This document shows, one piece after another, positions 12,013-21,000 of a stretch of DNA of 40,094 nt; within the stretch, counting starts at the first letter, position 1; every line of letters starts with the position of its first letter. The stretch spans positions 1 through 40,094 of the forward strand of contig JBBROU010000037.1 of NCBI GenBank assembly GCA_038229055.1, written 5' to 3'. The DNA is from JANYJA01 sp038229055 (GTDB taxonomy: Bacteria; Acidobacteriota; Terriglobia; Bryobacterales; Bryobacteraceae). The notes beneath the pieces were generated by a model that saw only the letters and a program-made list of their open reading frames with translations, did not search any database and had not been told where the DNA came from. The position numbers were made by a program, and so were the translations under genes.

Positions 12013-12041
12013 ATTCTAACGCGCGAAATTCTAACGCGCGA
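12013..12041 (-). repeat. 15-bp tandem duplication carrying a stop codon
   Basis: ATTCTAACGCGCGA occurs at 12013-12026 and again at 12028-12041, one base apart, so a 15-bp unit is present twice. On the minus strand the upstream copy holds the end and TAG stop of the PHP gene and the second copy repeats that stop in the gap before the LON-domain gene. It is a small slippage duplication. Confidence 0.85.
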
Positions 12042-12912
12042 CGGCGGCGTGTTCGCGGATGCCTTCTAGAACGGAATACGGCAAATTCAAATTGCCTTTC
12101 CCGGTGCCGAGATCGATGCCGGGTTTGTTGCCGCCGTGATAGTCGGAGCCGCCGGTAACAGCCAGGCCGAACTCGCGAGCGAGGGCTGCGAAGGTTTCCG
12201 AATCTTCGGGCGTGTGCTCGCTGTGAAATACCTCGATGCCGCGCAGTCCGACGGCGATCAGTTCCTGCAACAGCACGGCAAGCTTTGTTTGATCGCGGCC
12301 GCCGAGAAGACGCACCGGATGCGCGAGAACCGGCAATCCCCCGCCTTCGCTGACCCTCTTGACGGCTTCAAAAAGGCTGGGTTCATCGCGCTCGACTCCG
12401 GCTTCGGCATCGTCGGCGAGGTACTTGTCGAAAGCTTCCTGGGTAGTCTTTACGTAGCCTTTTTGCAGAAGGACGCGCGCGAAGTGGGGACGGCCAGTGA
12501 GATTGCGGCCGAGCACCTTGACCTCATCGAGATTAATCTCGACGCCCAGCGCATTCAGCCGTGCGATCAGCGTAAGGTTGCGCTGGTGCCGGCTGCGCTG
12601 AGAACCCAATATCCATTCGCGGAATTCGGCCGACGGCGCGTCGACGAAGTACCCGAGCAGATGGACGGAAGGCGCGCGCTTGCCGGGAATCACGTCCTCG
12701 GGCTTCGGCGTAAGACGCGTGCTGAGCTCGATGCCGCACAACAATTCGAGACCGGCTTCTTCAGCGAGAGGCGCCGCGATGTCGAATCCTGCGAGAGTAT
12801 CGTGATCCGTAATGGCCAAGGCTTCAAGGGGCAGAGATTTAGCGGCGTTCACCAGCGCGCCGGGCGTCGCTGTGCCGTCGGACTGGTCGGTGTGAGTGTG
12901 GAGATCGATCAT
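12031..12912 (-). CDS. PHP-domain phosphoesterase
   Basis: This 293-aa protein opens with the PHP motif MIDLHTHTDQSDG and continues with AITDHDTLAGFD, CGIELSTR, HLLGYFVD, LAHPVR and GGSDYHG, which together supply the His and Asp ligands of the metal centre. The order and length match the group that includes the 3',5'-nucleoside bisphosphate phosphatase/RNase AM (YciV-like) enzymes, which remove 3' phosphate from pAp and trim RNA 5' ends. pAp is a by-product of both phosphopantetheinyl transfer and PAPS-dependent sulfation. It is therefore notable that such an enzyme lies in the same gene run as an embedded PPTase and near an APS kinase. It starts three bases after the SDR stop. The metal-enzyme call is firm; the pAp substrate is an inference. 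Confidence 0.88.
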   Translation of the reverse strand: MIDLHTHTDQSDGTATPGALVNAAKSLPLEALAITDHDTLAGFDIAAPLAEEAGLELLCGIELSTRLTPKPEDVIPGKRAPSVHLLGYFVDAPSAEFREWILGSQRSRHQRNLTLIARLNALGVEINLDEVKVLGRNLTGRPHFARVLLQKGYVKTTQEAFDKYLADDAEAGVERDEPSLFEAVKRVSEGGGLPVLAHPVRLLGGRDQTKLAVLLQELIAVGLRGIEVFHSEHTPEDSETFAALAREFGLAVTGGSDYHGGNKPGIDLGTGKGNLNLPYSVLEGIREHAAVAR

Positions 12913-12915
12913 TTT

Positions 12916-13827
12916 TTAGTGTCCCGCATCCAGTTCCGTGCTGCTGAATTTCTTGGCTTGCTCGCGCGGCTTGGTAACCATTTTGCGGATGGTGCCCCAG
13001 TAGATGCGCTGAAAGATTTCGCCCGGTATGTAGCGACGAAGAGCGACAAACAACTTGGCGCCAAAGCCGACCATGTAGCGCAAACGCGGAGTCTTGGTTT
13101 GCAGTATCCCGTAGACCACTCTGGCGACATCCTCAGTGGTGAAGGTGCGTTTGGCAAGCACGTCGTCCACAATTTTTTCGTGCTGCAAAAACATCTGGTA
13201 GTAAGGGCTGGAGGGATTGGTTGCGCCGTGAGCCCGATTGCGATTGATGGTGAAGTGCGGCGTCTGGATCAGGCCGGGCTCGAGCAGCGAAACATGAATG
13301 CCGAACGGCGCGACCTCCTGGTGCAGGCATTCGCAGAGGCCTTCGACGGCGAACTTGCTGGAGCAATAGCCGCCGATTCCGATCGAACCCATCCGGCCCG
13401 CGACGGAACTGGTGATCACCATGCGACCTTTTCCGGCCGCGCGCATGTAAGGCAGCACGCCTTTGGCGAGGGTGAGGACGCCGAAAACATTTACATCGAA
13501 AACTTTCTGAACATCGTCGAGGGTGAGATCTTCGATGCAGCCGCGGAGGCCGAGGCCGGCGAAGTAGACCAGGGCATCAATGCGCCCCGTCTTATCAATT
13601 ATGGAGCGAACGCCGGAGTAGACTTGTTCGGGCTGAGTGACATCCATCGAGACGAGCTCCATGGGCACGCCGCGACGCTTGGCTTCCGCGAGCAGCGAGA
13701 CGCCTTCGGATTCAATATGCACGGCACCAAAGACGCGATAATTTCGGGCGGCATGGAAGAGGGCGCACTCGCGGCCTAGGCCGGAACCGGCGCCGGTGAC
13801 GAGGAGAACTTGGGGATCTTCAGACAT
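12916..13827 (-). CDS. Short-chain dehydrogenase/reductase
   Basis: A classical SDR of 303 aa. The NAD(P)-binding TGAGSGLGRE motif is at the N-terminus, the DALVYFAGLG strand corresponds to the family's NNAG, and the catalytic Ser and Tyr-x-x-x-Lys appear as ITSSVAG and GYCSSK. The C-terminal extension beyond about residue 200 is typical of SDRs acting on hydrophobic substrates such as retinol, steroid or 3-oxoacyl compounds. It has no signal peptide. The start overlaps the MFS transporter stop by 8 bp, indicating coupled translation. In this setting it may reduce or oxidise a group on the acyl product before export, but the substrate is not known. Confidence 0.88.
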   Translation of the reverse strand: MSEDPQVLLVTGAGSGLGRECALFHAARNYRVFGAVHIESEGVSLLAEAKRRGVPMELVSMDVTQPEQVYSGVRSIIDKTGRIDALVYFAGLGLRGCIEDLTLDDVQKVFDVNVFGVLTLAKGVLPYMRAAGKGRMVITSSVAGRMGSIGIGGYCSSKFAVEGLCECLHQEVAPFGIHVSLLEPGLIQTPHFTINRNRAHGATNPSSPYYQMFLQHEKIVDDVLAKRTFTTEDVARVVYGILQTKTPRLRYMVGFGAKLFVALRRYIPGEIFQRIYWGTIRKMVTKPREQAKKFSSTELDAGH

Positions 13828-15271
13828 GGGTAGGTTCGATGTGTACGAGTGTGAGTCGCTGCTGAATTTCGTGAACGGCGCGGCGATTCAGGCGGTACGG
13901 CAAGAAGAGAATTGCGGCGGCCGCAACCAGGCATCCGGGCAAAAGGCCGTAGACAATTCCGAGCCGCGAAACGGCTTGCGGCGTTTGGATCGCCGAGCCC
14001 GGGGCGAGGTGAACGAAGCCATTCAGCAGAAATCCAGCAAACAGAAGAGCGCCGCCGGCCGCAATCTTTTCGCCGAAGTTGAGCATACCGAAGTAGATGC
14101 CGCCACGCCGGAGTCCGGTGGAAAGTTGATCTTCATCGGCCACGTCGGCCAGCATCGAGTACGGCATCACCCAGAGCGCGCTGGCGAAGATACCGGCCAA
14201 GAGATGACCGAAGAGCAGCGGGCGCGCGTTGCCGGTCCCGAACAAGCTGCCTTGCCCGAACAGCAGCGTAGCGGCGCAGAGCACCAGAGCTGTAGCAAGC
14301 ATGGAGCCGAGATAAAGCGTCCGTTTTTCGGCGCGCTTGGCCAGCCATCCGCATAGCAAAACGCCGCCGAGTGCGCCGACGTAGAAGAAAGTCTGAATTC
14401 CGCTAAGAACTTTGCCGTCGTGCAGCCCGGCATACCAGTTGAAGAATTGAATCGCGAGTCCCGCGTTGAGCACCACGGCGAGGTAGAAGAGCGTGAACGA
14501 GAGCCAGATGTTTCGAAAGGAGTGATTGCGCCACGCCAGAACAATTCCGGAAAAGAACGTTTTCCAGGAGTGGGCGCAGCCGGCACAGTCACCGAGTTCG
14601 GATCGGGATCGTGTGCCGAAGAACGCGGCGAGTCCGGTGAGCGTCATCACGCCGCCGAATACCAAGCCAAGCGGCGGATAATTCCCGTAAATCATCTTGG
14701 GATCAACGGTCGCGGATCCGCCGCGAAAAAATAGCGAGAACGATAACCCGGCCGCGGCCATCATTCCGAGCAGACCGAATAGCGACCGAACGGCGATGAG
14801 GCGCGTGCGTTCGTGATAGTGACGCGTAAGCTCGGCGCCCAGGCTTAGGTAGGGAATTCGGTACACCGCGCTCGCAATACGGAAGAACATCGAAGTGACC
14901 AGCAGCCAGAGGAAAAGACCGGGAGTACCCAGCGATCGCGGCGGACTCAGAATCAGAAAAAAACACGGACCCATGGCCAGAGCGCCGGCGAGCATGTACG
15001 CGTGACGGCGGCCCAGCGGATGGCGGGATCTGTCGGACCGGTGGCCGATGTAGGGGTCCAGAAAGGCGTCCAGCAAGAGCCCGGCGAAGATGCCCGTTCC
15101 GGCGAGGTGGGCGGGCAAGCCCATCACGGAGTTGTAGAAGAACAAAACAAAGAGCCCGACCAGCGCCATGGTGACAGTGATCGGAATTTCGCCGACGCCA
15201 TAGAACAGATTGAGCGACCAGGGGAGCGGACCCGGCTCGGCGTTGATTTCGACGCTATGCGCAGGCCCCAT
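13820..15271 (-). CDS. GPH-type MFS transporter (MFS_2)
   Basis: This 483-aa protein has about twelve hydrophobic segments and the conserved loop DAFLDPYIGHRSDRSRHPLGRR between helices 2 and 3. That loop is diagnostic of the glycoside-pentoside-hexuronide:cation symporter group, which includes MelB, and of the eukaryotic MFSD2A lysolipid transporter. A C-rich loop (DCAGCAHSW) is inserted in the middle. MelB-like proteins bring in sugars with Na+ or H+, while MFSD2A carries lysophosphatidylcholine, so a lipid-like substrate is conceivable here. It starts three bases after the hydrolase stop and overlaps the SDR gene by 8 bp. Placement in the lipid operon suggests product export or precursor uptake, which is only an inference. 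Confidence 0.87.
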   Translation of the reverse strand: MGPAHSVEINAEPGPLPWSLNLFYGVGEIPITVTMALVGLFVLFFYNSVMGLPAHLAGTGIFAGLLLDAFLDPYIGHRSDRSRHPLGRRHAYMLAGALAMGPCFFLILSPPRSLGTPGLFLWLLVTSMFFRIASAVYRIPYLSLGAELTRHYHERTRLIAVRSLFGLLGMMAAAGLSFSLFFRGGSATVDPKMIYGNYPPLGLVFGGVMTLTGLAAFFGTRSRSELGDCAGCAHSWKTFFSGIVLAWRNHSFRNIWLSFTLFYLAVVLNAGLAIQFFNWYAGLHDGKVLSGIQTFFYVGALGGVLLCGWLAKRAEKRTLYLGSMLATALVLCAATLLFGQGSLFGTGNARPLLFGHLLAGIFASALWVMPYSMLADVADEDQLSTGLRRGGIYFGMLNFGEKIAAGGALLFAGFLLNGFVHLAPGSAIQTPQAVSRLGIVYGLLPGCLVAAAAILFLPYRLNRRAVHEIQQRLTLVHIEPTHV

Positions 15272-15274
15272 GAA

Positions 15275-16144
15275 CTACGATTTCGCGAGCTCAGGCTCCG
15301 CCGCGGCTACCGGCGGCAGCAAATCTGCAATCGGCTTGCGCAGGAATCGGAGAAGATGCTCTGTTAATAACTCCGGCTGCTCGAGAGGACCGAAGTGTTC
15401 GCCGCCTGGCAGCAAAATCGACTCGCAATTCGGCAGAATTTTATGCAGCACGTCATAAGAACTGAGGAAATGCGATTTTTCGCCGTACACCAGAAGCGTT
15501 GGCGTCTCGATTTGCTTCACGGCATCGAGCGTGAGTTCGCCGACCACTTCGTAGTCGCTGATGAGCGTGGTATTGCGAATCAGATTCAGCAACGGGCCGC
15601 GGTTGCGCGGCAATCCGCGCGCGGGGCCGAATAGTTTGGGAGTCTCCAGGCTCAACTGAAGAAGAAAATCGAGATCGGTGCGCTTGTCTTCCGGGACGGT
15701 TAGCCCGACTTCCTCAAGCTTCGAAACCCAGGTGTCCCAGCCGGGCCACGTATGGTGCTTGCGGTCATCGACCAAAGCTGCAAGACCGGGCTCCAAGGCC
15801 ACGAGACGTTCCACGCGTTCGGGATGTTTATATGCGAAATAGAGACAGACGTCGGCGCCGAAGCTATGGCCGACGAGTACGGTTTTTTGAATCCCGAGGC
15901 CGTCGAGAAGACCTTTGAGATCTTCGGCCATGTCCGCCGGCGTGTAGCCGGTCGCCGTAACGTCGCTGTATCCGTGGCCGCGCAGATCGTAAGTGGTGAT
16001 GCGGAATTCCTTGCGTAACTGCGGCACCATCTGCAGGTGCCACACGGCCAGGTTCCCAAGGAAGCCGTGGAGCATCACGACATCCGGACCATCGCCGGCG
16101 ACGATGTAGTGGAGATTGATTCCGTTCGCTTGTATTTTCGGCAT
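15275..16144 (-). CDS. Alpha/beta hydrolase
   Basis: A 289-aa single-domain alpha/beta hydrolase. The oxyanion-hole loop is VVMLHGFLG, the nucleophile elbow is VGHSFG with Ser94, and the catalytic His lies in GGEHFGPLEQP near the C-terminus. The usual acid position after the sixth strand reads VYGEKSHF, with Ser where Asp is common, so the acid may come from the neighbouring Glu or another loop. There is no signal peptide. It begins two bases after the phosphohydrolase stop. Neither synthase protein has a thioesterase domain, so this enzyme is a candidate for releasing the acyl chain from an ACP, though it could equally be an esterase of the final product. Confidence 0.82.
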   Translation of the reverse strand: MPKIQANGINLHYIVAGDGPDVVMLHGFLGNLAVWHLQMVPQLRKEFRITTYDLRGHGYSDVTATGYTPADMAEDLKGLLDGLGIQKTVLVGHSFGADVCLYFAYKHPERVERLVALEPGLAALVDDRKHHTWPGWDTWVSKLEEVGLTVPEDKRTDLDFLLQLSLETPKLFGPARGLPRNRGPLLNLIRNTTLISDYEVVGELTLDAVKQIETPTLLVYGEKSHFLSSYDVLHKILPNCESILLPGGEHFGPLEQPELLTEHLLRFLRKPIADLLPPVAAAEPELAKS

Positions 16145-16146
16145 GC

Positions 16147-17757
16147 TTATTCGATGTAGCCCAGTTCCCGAAGCCGTTCGAGAACGACCTGTTCATCTTC
16201 AGGACTGGTGAGAGATGCGGCGTCGGAGGAGTGCGCATGGTTACTTCCCGTGGCCGCGGCGGACCTGCGGACCGGCTTGGCGCTGATGGATGCCGACTCG
16301 AAGATCTCTTCCGGAACGCGCCCCTGCATGGACTCGGGCACGGGCAGACCCAAGCTATAAAGGACCGTCGGCGCGATATCGAGAATGGAAAGAGTCTTGG
16401 CGTCGAGTCCCTTCTTGATGCCGGGGCCCCTCGCGCCGAAAATTCCAATCGGCCGATGCGCGCCACCCACCGAGGGACGGCGGGAAAGCTCGGTGCCCTT
16501 ATCGAGAATCGACAGCAGACCGCCATCGCGCAGCACGAGCGTGAGATCCGGAGCGACGTCCCCCAGCGGACCGGAGAAGATTTCTTCACGCTTCCAAACT
16601 TCGGTGATCACTTGGCCGCCGGTGGCTGGGTCGCGGAACGCCAGAAGATCCTGCTTGAGCTTTTCGACGAACGCCGGATACTCTTCCGGCGTGACGCCGG
16701 GCGACTTGCCGTCGCGGTTCACCACGACGTAAATGCCATTGCTGGTGGGCGTCGTGGCGTAGGCTTTGGTGTTTTCCCAATCGAGAAGATAGGTGTGACG
16801 CGCGACCGAACCGACGCCAAGCTGCGCGCCGGAATTGTCCTGCGCTTTGGCCGCTTCCGACCACCCGAGATAGCCGTGGTGTTCAAGCCATGTGTTGGCG
16901 TGGAAGACCTCATAAGTGGGACCGAAGCCATGATCGGAAGCGATCAGGATCGTCGTTTCCGGGCCCACCAAAGAGCACATCTGCTCCAGCAGCCCATCCA
17001 GCCGCCGGAAATATTCGAGGCACAGACGCCGAATTTCGAATTCCCAATCGTGCTCGAGCGGGCGGTCGTCCTGCGGGCAGATGAAGCGCCAGCAGAGATG
17101 CTGCAGCTTATCGACTCCATCGAACAGCACCGCGGTTAACTCGGATGGATCTTCCTTGAAAAGGTATTGAAGAATTTCAAACCAGTTCTGCTCGCGGCGG
17201 ATGTGGAACTCGATCCAGGGCCCATACTCTTCGCGATCCGAGCAGCCTTCGGTGGCTTTCTCTTCAAGCTTGATATCCATCGCCAGCTCTTTGGGATTGA
17301 AGCCGGGGACGGTCTTCAGCTTGTCGAAGAGATCCTGCGGCCAGCAGGCGATGCGCAACTGGCGCCACGGCACCCAGCCGGGAACGATGTGCCCGTTCAG
17401 ACGCGGCGCGGGAAACATGGAAGGATAGTTGAGCGAAGTGACCTTCATGCCGGCGGCTCCGGCGAGGGACCAGATGGTATCGGCCTGAACGTCGTTCGAC
17501 GTGAAGAAGCGGATGTGCCGGTTGTCGACCGATTCCATGCGGAAAAAATCGAACACGCCGTGGTTCCCCGGGGTCCGGCCCGTCATCAGTGAGGTCCAAG
17601 CTGGAGGCGTGAGCGCGGGAACGATGGTGCGCAGTCCGGCTTTCACTCCATCCGCATAAAACGATTTCAGGAACGGCATCACGCCCTGCTCGAGCAGAGG
17701 GTCTAGAACGGTGAACGTTGCGCCGTCGATTCCGATCAGAAGAGTTTTGACGCTCAC
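16147..17757 (-). CDS. Alkaline-phosphatase-superfamily phosphohydrolase/phosphomutase (COG3379-like)
   Basis: The start is GTG at 17757, overlapping the ACP stop as GTGA. The 536-aa protein has the metal and nucleophile motifs of the superfamily: LLIGIDGATF (metal Asp), LTPPAWTSLMTGRTPGNHG (Thr nucleophile), DGVDKLQHLCW (Asp/His), ASDHGFG (Asp-His) and GGAHRPIGIFGARG (last His). This order and the LRELGYIE ending match type I phosphodiesterase/nucleotide pyrophosphatase-like, COG3379 enzymes. There is no signal peptide, so it acts in the cytoplasm. The superfamily includes phosphodiesterases, phosphatases, sulfatases and head-group transferases. Direct coupling to a free ACP gene suggests it acts on the ACP-bound chain or on the phosphate of a head group, but the sequence does not settle this. 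Confidence 0.85.
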   Translation of the reverse strand: MSVKTLLIGIDGATFTVLDPLLEQGVMPFLKSFYADGVKAGLRTIVPALTPPAWTSLMTGRTPGNHGVFDFFRMESVDNRHIRFFTSNDVQADTIWSLAGAAGMKVTSLNYPSMFPAPRLNGHIVPGWVPWRQLRIACWPQDLFDKLKTVPGFNPKELAMDIKLEEKATEGCSDREEYGPWIEFHIRREQNWFEILQYLFKEDPSELTAVLFDGVDKLQHLCWRFICPQDDRPLEHDWEFEIRRLCLEYFRRLDGLLEQMCSLVGPETTILIASDHGFGPTYEVFHANTWLEHHGYLGWSEAAKAQDNSGAQLGVGSVARHTYLLDWENTKAYATTPTSNGIYVVVNRDGKSPGVTPEEYPAFVEKLKQDLLAFRDPATGGQVITEVWKREEIFSGPLGDVAPDLTLVLRDGGLLSILDKGTELSRRPSVGGAHRPIGIFGARGPGIKKGLDAKTLSILDIAPTVLYSLGLPVPESMQGRVPEEIFESASISAKPVRRSAAATGSNHAHSSDAASLTSPEDEQVVLERLRELGYIE

Positions 17758-18062
17758 AGGGCGTGCTCCGCGGGCACTGTATCGGCAGCTTTGAGGTTGG
17801 TATCGATAAAGTCGACGAGCTCGCCGACTGAGAGATCGCGCTGATCGCGGCCGATCTCAACGAGCAATTCGGAGAACGGCATCTGCTGCCCGTAGTGCTC
17901 CTGGATGGTCGTCCCGAGGACCACGGCGTCGAGAGACTCAAAACCCAACTCGGTGAACAGCAATGACTTCTCGGTAACAGGATTCGAATAATCCCAGTCG
18001 CGCGAAAGATCCTGCAACGTTTGCAGAACGTAGTCGAGGATCTCTTGTCGGCTCGGCTTCAT
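17754..18062 (-). CDS. Free-standing acyl carrier protein
   Basis: At 102 aa this has the four-helix pattern of an ACP with TELGFESLDAVVL, where Ser is the expected 4'-phosphopantetheine site; the motif has Glu instead of the usual Asp before Ser. The helix after it (IQEHYGQQMPFSELL) is typical of discrete carriers that serve PKS or ligase systems. It starts immediately after the second synthase stop with no gap and ends inside the start codon of the phosphohydrolase, so all three are translationally coupled. It probably carries the starter, an intermediate, or the finished chain for a later step. It differs clearly from the four LGIDSIK-type ACPs inside the large synthase. Confidence 0.88.
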   Translation of the reverse strand: MKPSRQEILDYVLQTLQDLSRDWDYSNPVTEKSLLFTELGFESLDAVVLGTTIQEHYGQQMPFSELLVEIGRDQRDLSVGELVDFIDTNLKAADTVPAEHAL

Positions 18063-21000
18063 TTATGAAATGGCTCCTTGGTGAACGATAGCGCTGGCGA
18101 TGAAATTTGGTTCTCGGGCAGTGTAGGCGATCATCGACGCACCGCGCAACTCCGGGAAATCTTCGAGCAGGCCGTCGCGCAATTCCATGTGAATGCGCCC
18201 GGTATCGGCTTGCGTTTCAATGATGCGCAGGGCGTGCAGACCGCGCGACATTCCGCGGCCGAGCGCCTTTGAGACGGCTTCTTTCGCGCACCACATGCGA
18301 AGATACCACTCCTGCCGCTGATCCTTGTTCATCGCGGCGACGATCTGCCGCTCCTCTTCGACGAAGGCGACGCGCTCGAAACCCTCATGCGGCTTAGCGA
18401 GCGATTCGATATCGATGCCGACCAGGTTGCTCGAATCGAGGGCGGCGAGCGCAACCGCGGTTCCGCCGCTGTGGGAGAGCGAAACCACGGGCGCGACCTT
18501 CAGGCGCGACATCCACGCGCCGCGCACTTCGGGACGGCCGTGCGAGTCGGGAACAATCTCGACATCTGCCGGGCAGAGATCGATCTGGAAGCGTTTGCGG
18601 ATCAGCGATCGCACGGCGTCTTTGGCCGCGATGCGTCCGAGCAGCCACTCCTGCTTGCGTTTGGGCACGCCCTTCATATCGTTCCAGGTGACGCGTTCGG
18701 CTCGGCTCAGGACCAGATGCACCATCGCATTGAGCCAGATGCCGTGGGACGCTTCGAGGAATTCGGAAGAGAACTTATCGAGCCGCACGCAGGCGATGGC
18801 GTTTGCATCCAGGCCGGCGATGGGCTCAAGCCAAGGCTCGGAAAGATAGCCCGTCGCGGGAGCAATGCGAAGCTGCCAAAAACTGCGCTTCTGACCGAAT
18901 CGGCGGTCCTCCCAGCTCTTGAAGCGATAGTAGATGCGCCCATCGATTCCGGCGATTTCAATATCGGAAGCGATATCGACATCGGTGACGCGCGTGGCGA
19001 TCACGCGACAGGTGACGCGCGTGCCGGCGGGCGGCGGGGGCGCAAAACATTGCAGCTCCGCGAGGTGATAGGGGAAAATATCCGCCTCGGCTTGCAGCAC
19101 TTCCTGCGACCAGAAGGCGACGATCTGTCCGGCGCCATCGAGAATCACCGGATCGAAGAGAAACTGCGGATTCGGCTCGCCCGCGATCATCCGGTCGCGC
19201 GGAAGGGCTTCCATAACGGCAACAGTGCCGTTCGAGCCGGAGCGCTCGATCGATTTGACGGTCTGAAATTGCGGGCCATGGAACATGCCTTCGCGGTAAA
19301 GGCGGTCGGGCGTCCACTCCGAGCGGCGCTCCTTGTTCAGAGTGAAGGGGAGCGGCGGGCCTGGGTCGGGATACGACGCCGCGAAGAGCATGACGCCTTC
19401 GGCCCAAATGGGGCGAATGGGGCCGCTCGCTTCCGATGCGGCTGGGCGCAACGAAACGTGAATGACGCCCGGTTCGCGCTGCGTCGCGGTGAGTTCGATG
19501 GTGGGCGCTGAGTCAAGTGTAATCCAACGGTTGCCGCGCAGGTCGCGCATGCCGGTGAGCACCTGGCCGGGCGCGAGCAGAGCGCCGGCTTCGGCAAGGA
19601 TCTCCATGGTGATCGTCAACGGAACGACGGGGAGCGCCGCCAGTGTGGGATCGTCTGCGGAGATGTGTTTGCCGAGAGTGTGATCGCGGAATAGAACGTC
19701 GCGATCCAGATTGAACGTGTGCCGCGCGACGGCCGACACGCCCGGGATCACTTCAACAATCTCGGTGATGAAGGGATGAGCCACGGTGGCGGGCAGGGTC
19801 GGCTCGGAGTGTCCGTTGCGCGTGGCGAGAAATCCGGCCATCACTTGCTGCTGCGTCGCCAGGAACTGCTCCATCGTGCGGAGATGCTGTTCCATGATGG
19901 ACTGGCGCGGCGAGATAGCGGGAGCGACGATCGGAGCGGTAATTGGAAGTGCCGCCGCCGCGACCGATGCAACCGCGGCGCGCGGGAGTTGGTAGCCCGC
20001 CGGCAACCTGGCAGGCTGCAATCCGGAGCGCAGCGCGAGCTTCGGCCGCTCCGGGACGGCAGGCTTCAACACTTCCGGCGCGCGGCGTTCATACAAGGCG
20101 TCGAGCCGGACGGGGACGCCGTTCGCAACCAGTTGCGCCACCATGTGATTCAACTGCAGGATGCCGGAGCGGTGCTGGACATTGGCGGCAATCGCGATGT
20201 GCGGCTTGCCGCGCAGGGTGTCGTCGATGAAGGCCGTCAGGTTGCCGCGCGGGCCGGCTTCGAGGAACACGCGCACACCATCGCGATACATGCGATCGAT
20301 GGTCTCGCGAAAGCGCACCGTTCGCGCCCATTGCACACTCGTCAGCGCGCGGATCTCATCCGGATCCGCGGGATAGAGATCGGCAGTAACGCAAGAGTAG
20401 AGCGGCACGTGCGGCTTGCCGATTTTCACCTTGTCGAAGTAGCGGCGGAGCGGCTCGCTGAAAACCTCGAACCACGGCGTATGATAGGCCCGGGCGAACG
20501 GCAGCTTCTGCGTAATGGCGGCTTTGCCTTTGAGCGATTCGAGCAGTTTCTCGATGCCGGATTCCGTGCCGCACAGGACCACCTGATTGGCGCAATTGTC
20601 GAGCGCGATGTGGAGTTCGCCGCCGCTCCCCGCGACGAGTTCATCGAGCAGGTTGCGGTTGATGCCAGCCACCGCTAGCAATTGACCGACCGGGATCTGC
20701 GAATTCCGGTTCAGCTCTTCGAAGATGCCGTTCACACCGAGAATGTGGTCGATCAGATCCTGCTCGGTAGGCGCAAGAACCGCGCCGGCGGCCAGCAGCG
20801 CGGTGTGCTCGCCCGTGCTGTGACCCGTGATCGCCTCGGCCTTAATCCCGAGAGTTTCGAGCAGAGCATACATCGCCTGATTAGCGCAAAACACAGACTC
20901 CGCGCCGGAATCCATCGAGTAAAGCCGCTGTTCGGCCTCGGGGAGATTGGGCGGCGGGAAAATGACTTGACTCGGCAGAAATCCGCGCAAGTGCCGCTCG

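Noticed and set aside
12136..13779. A 547-codon open frame on the plus strand
   Set aside because: It lies antisense to the PHP and SDR genes, which have intact motifs; the predicted protein has no domain pattern. High GC favours such long antisense frames here.
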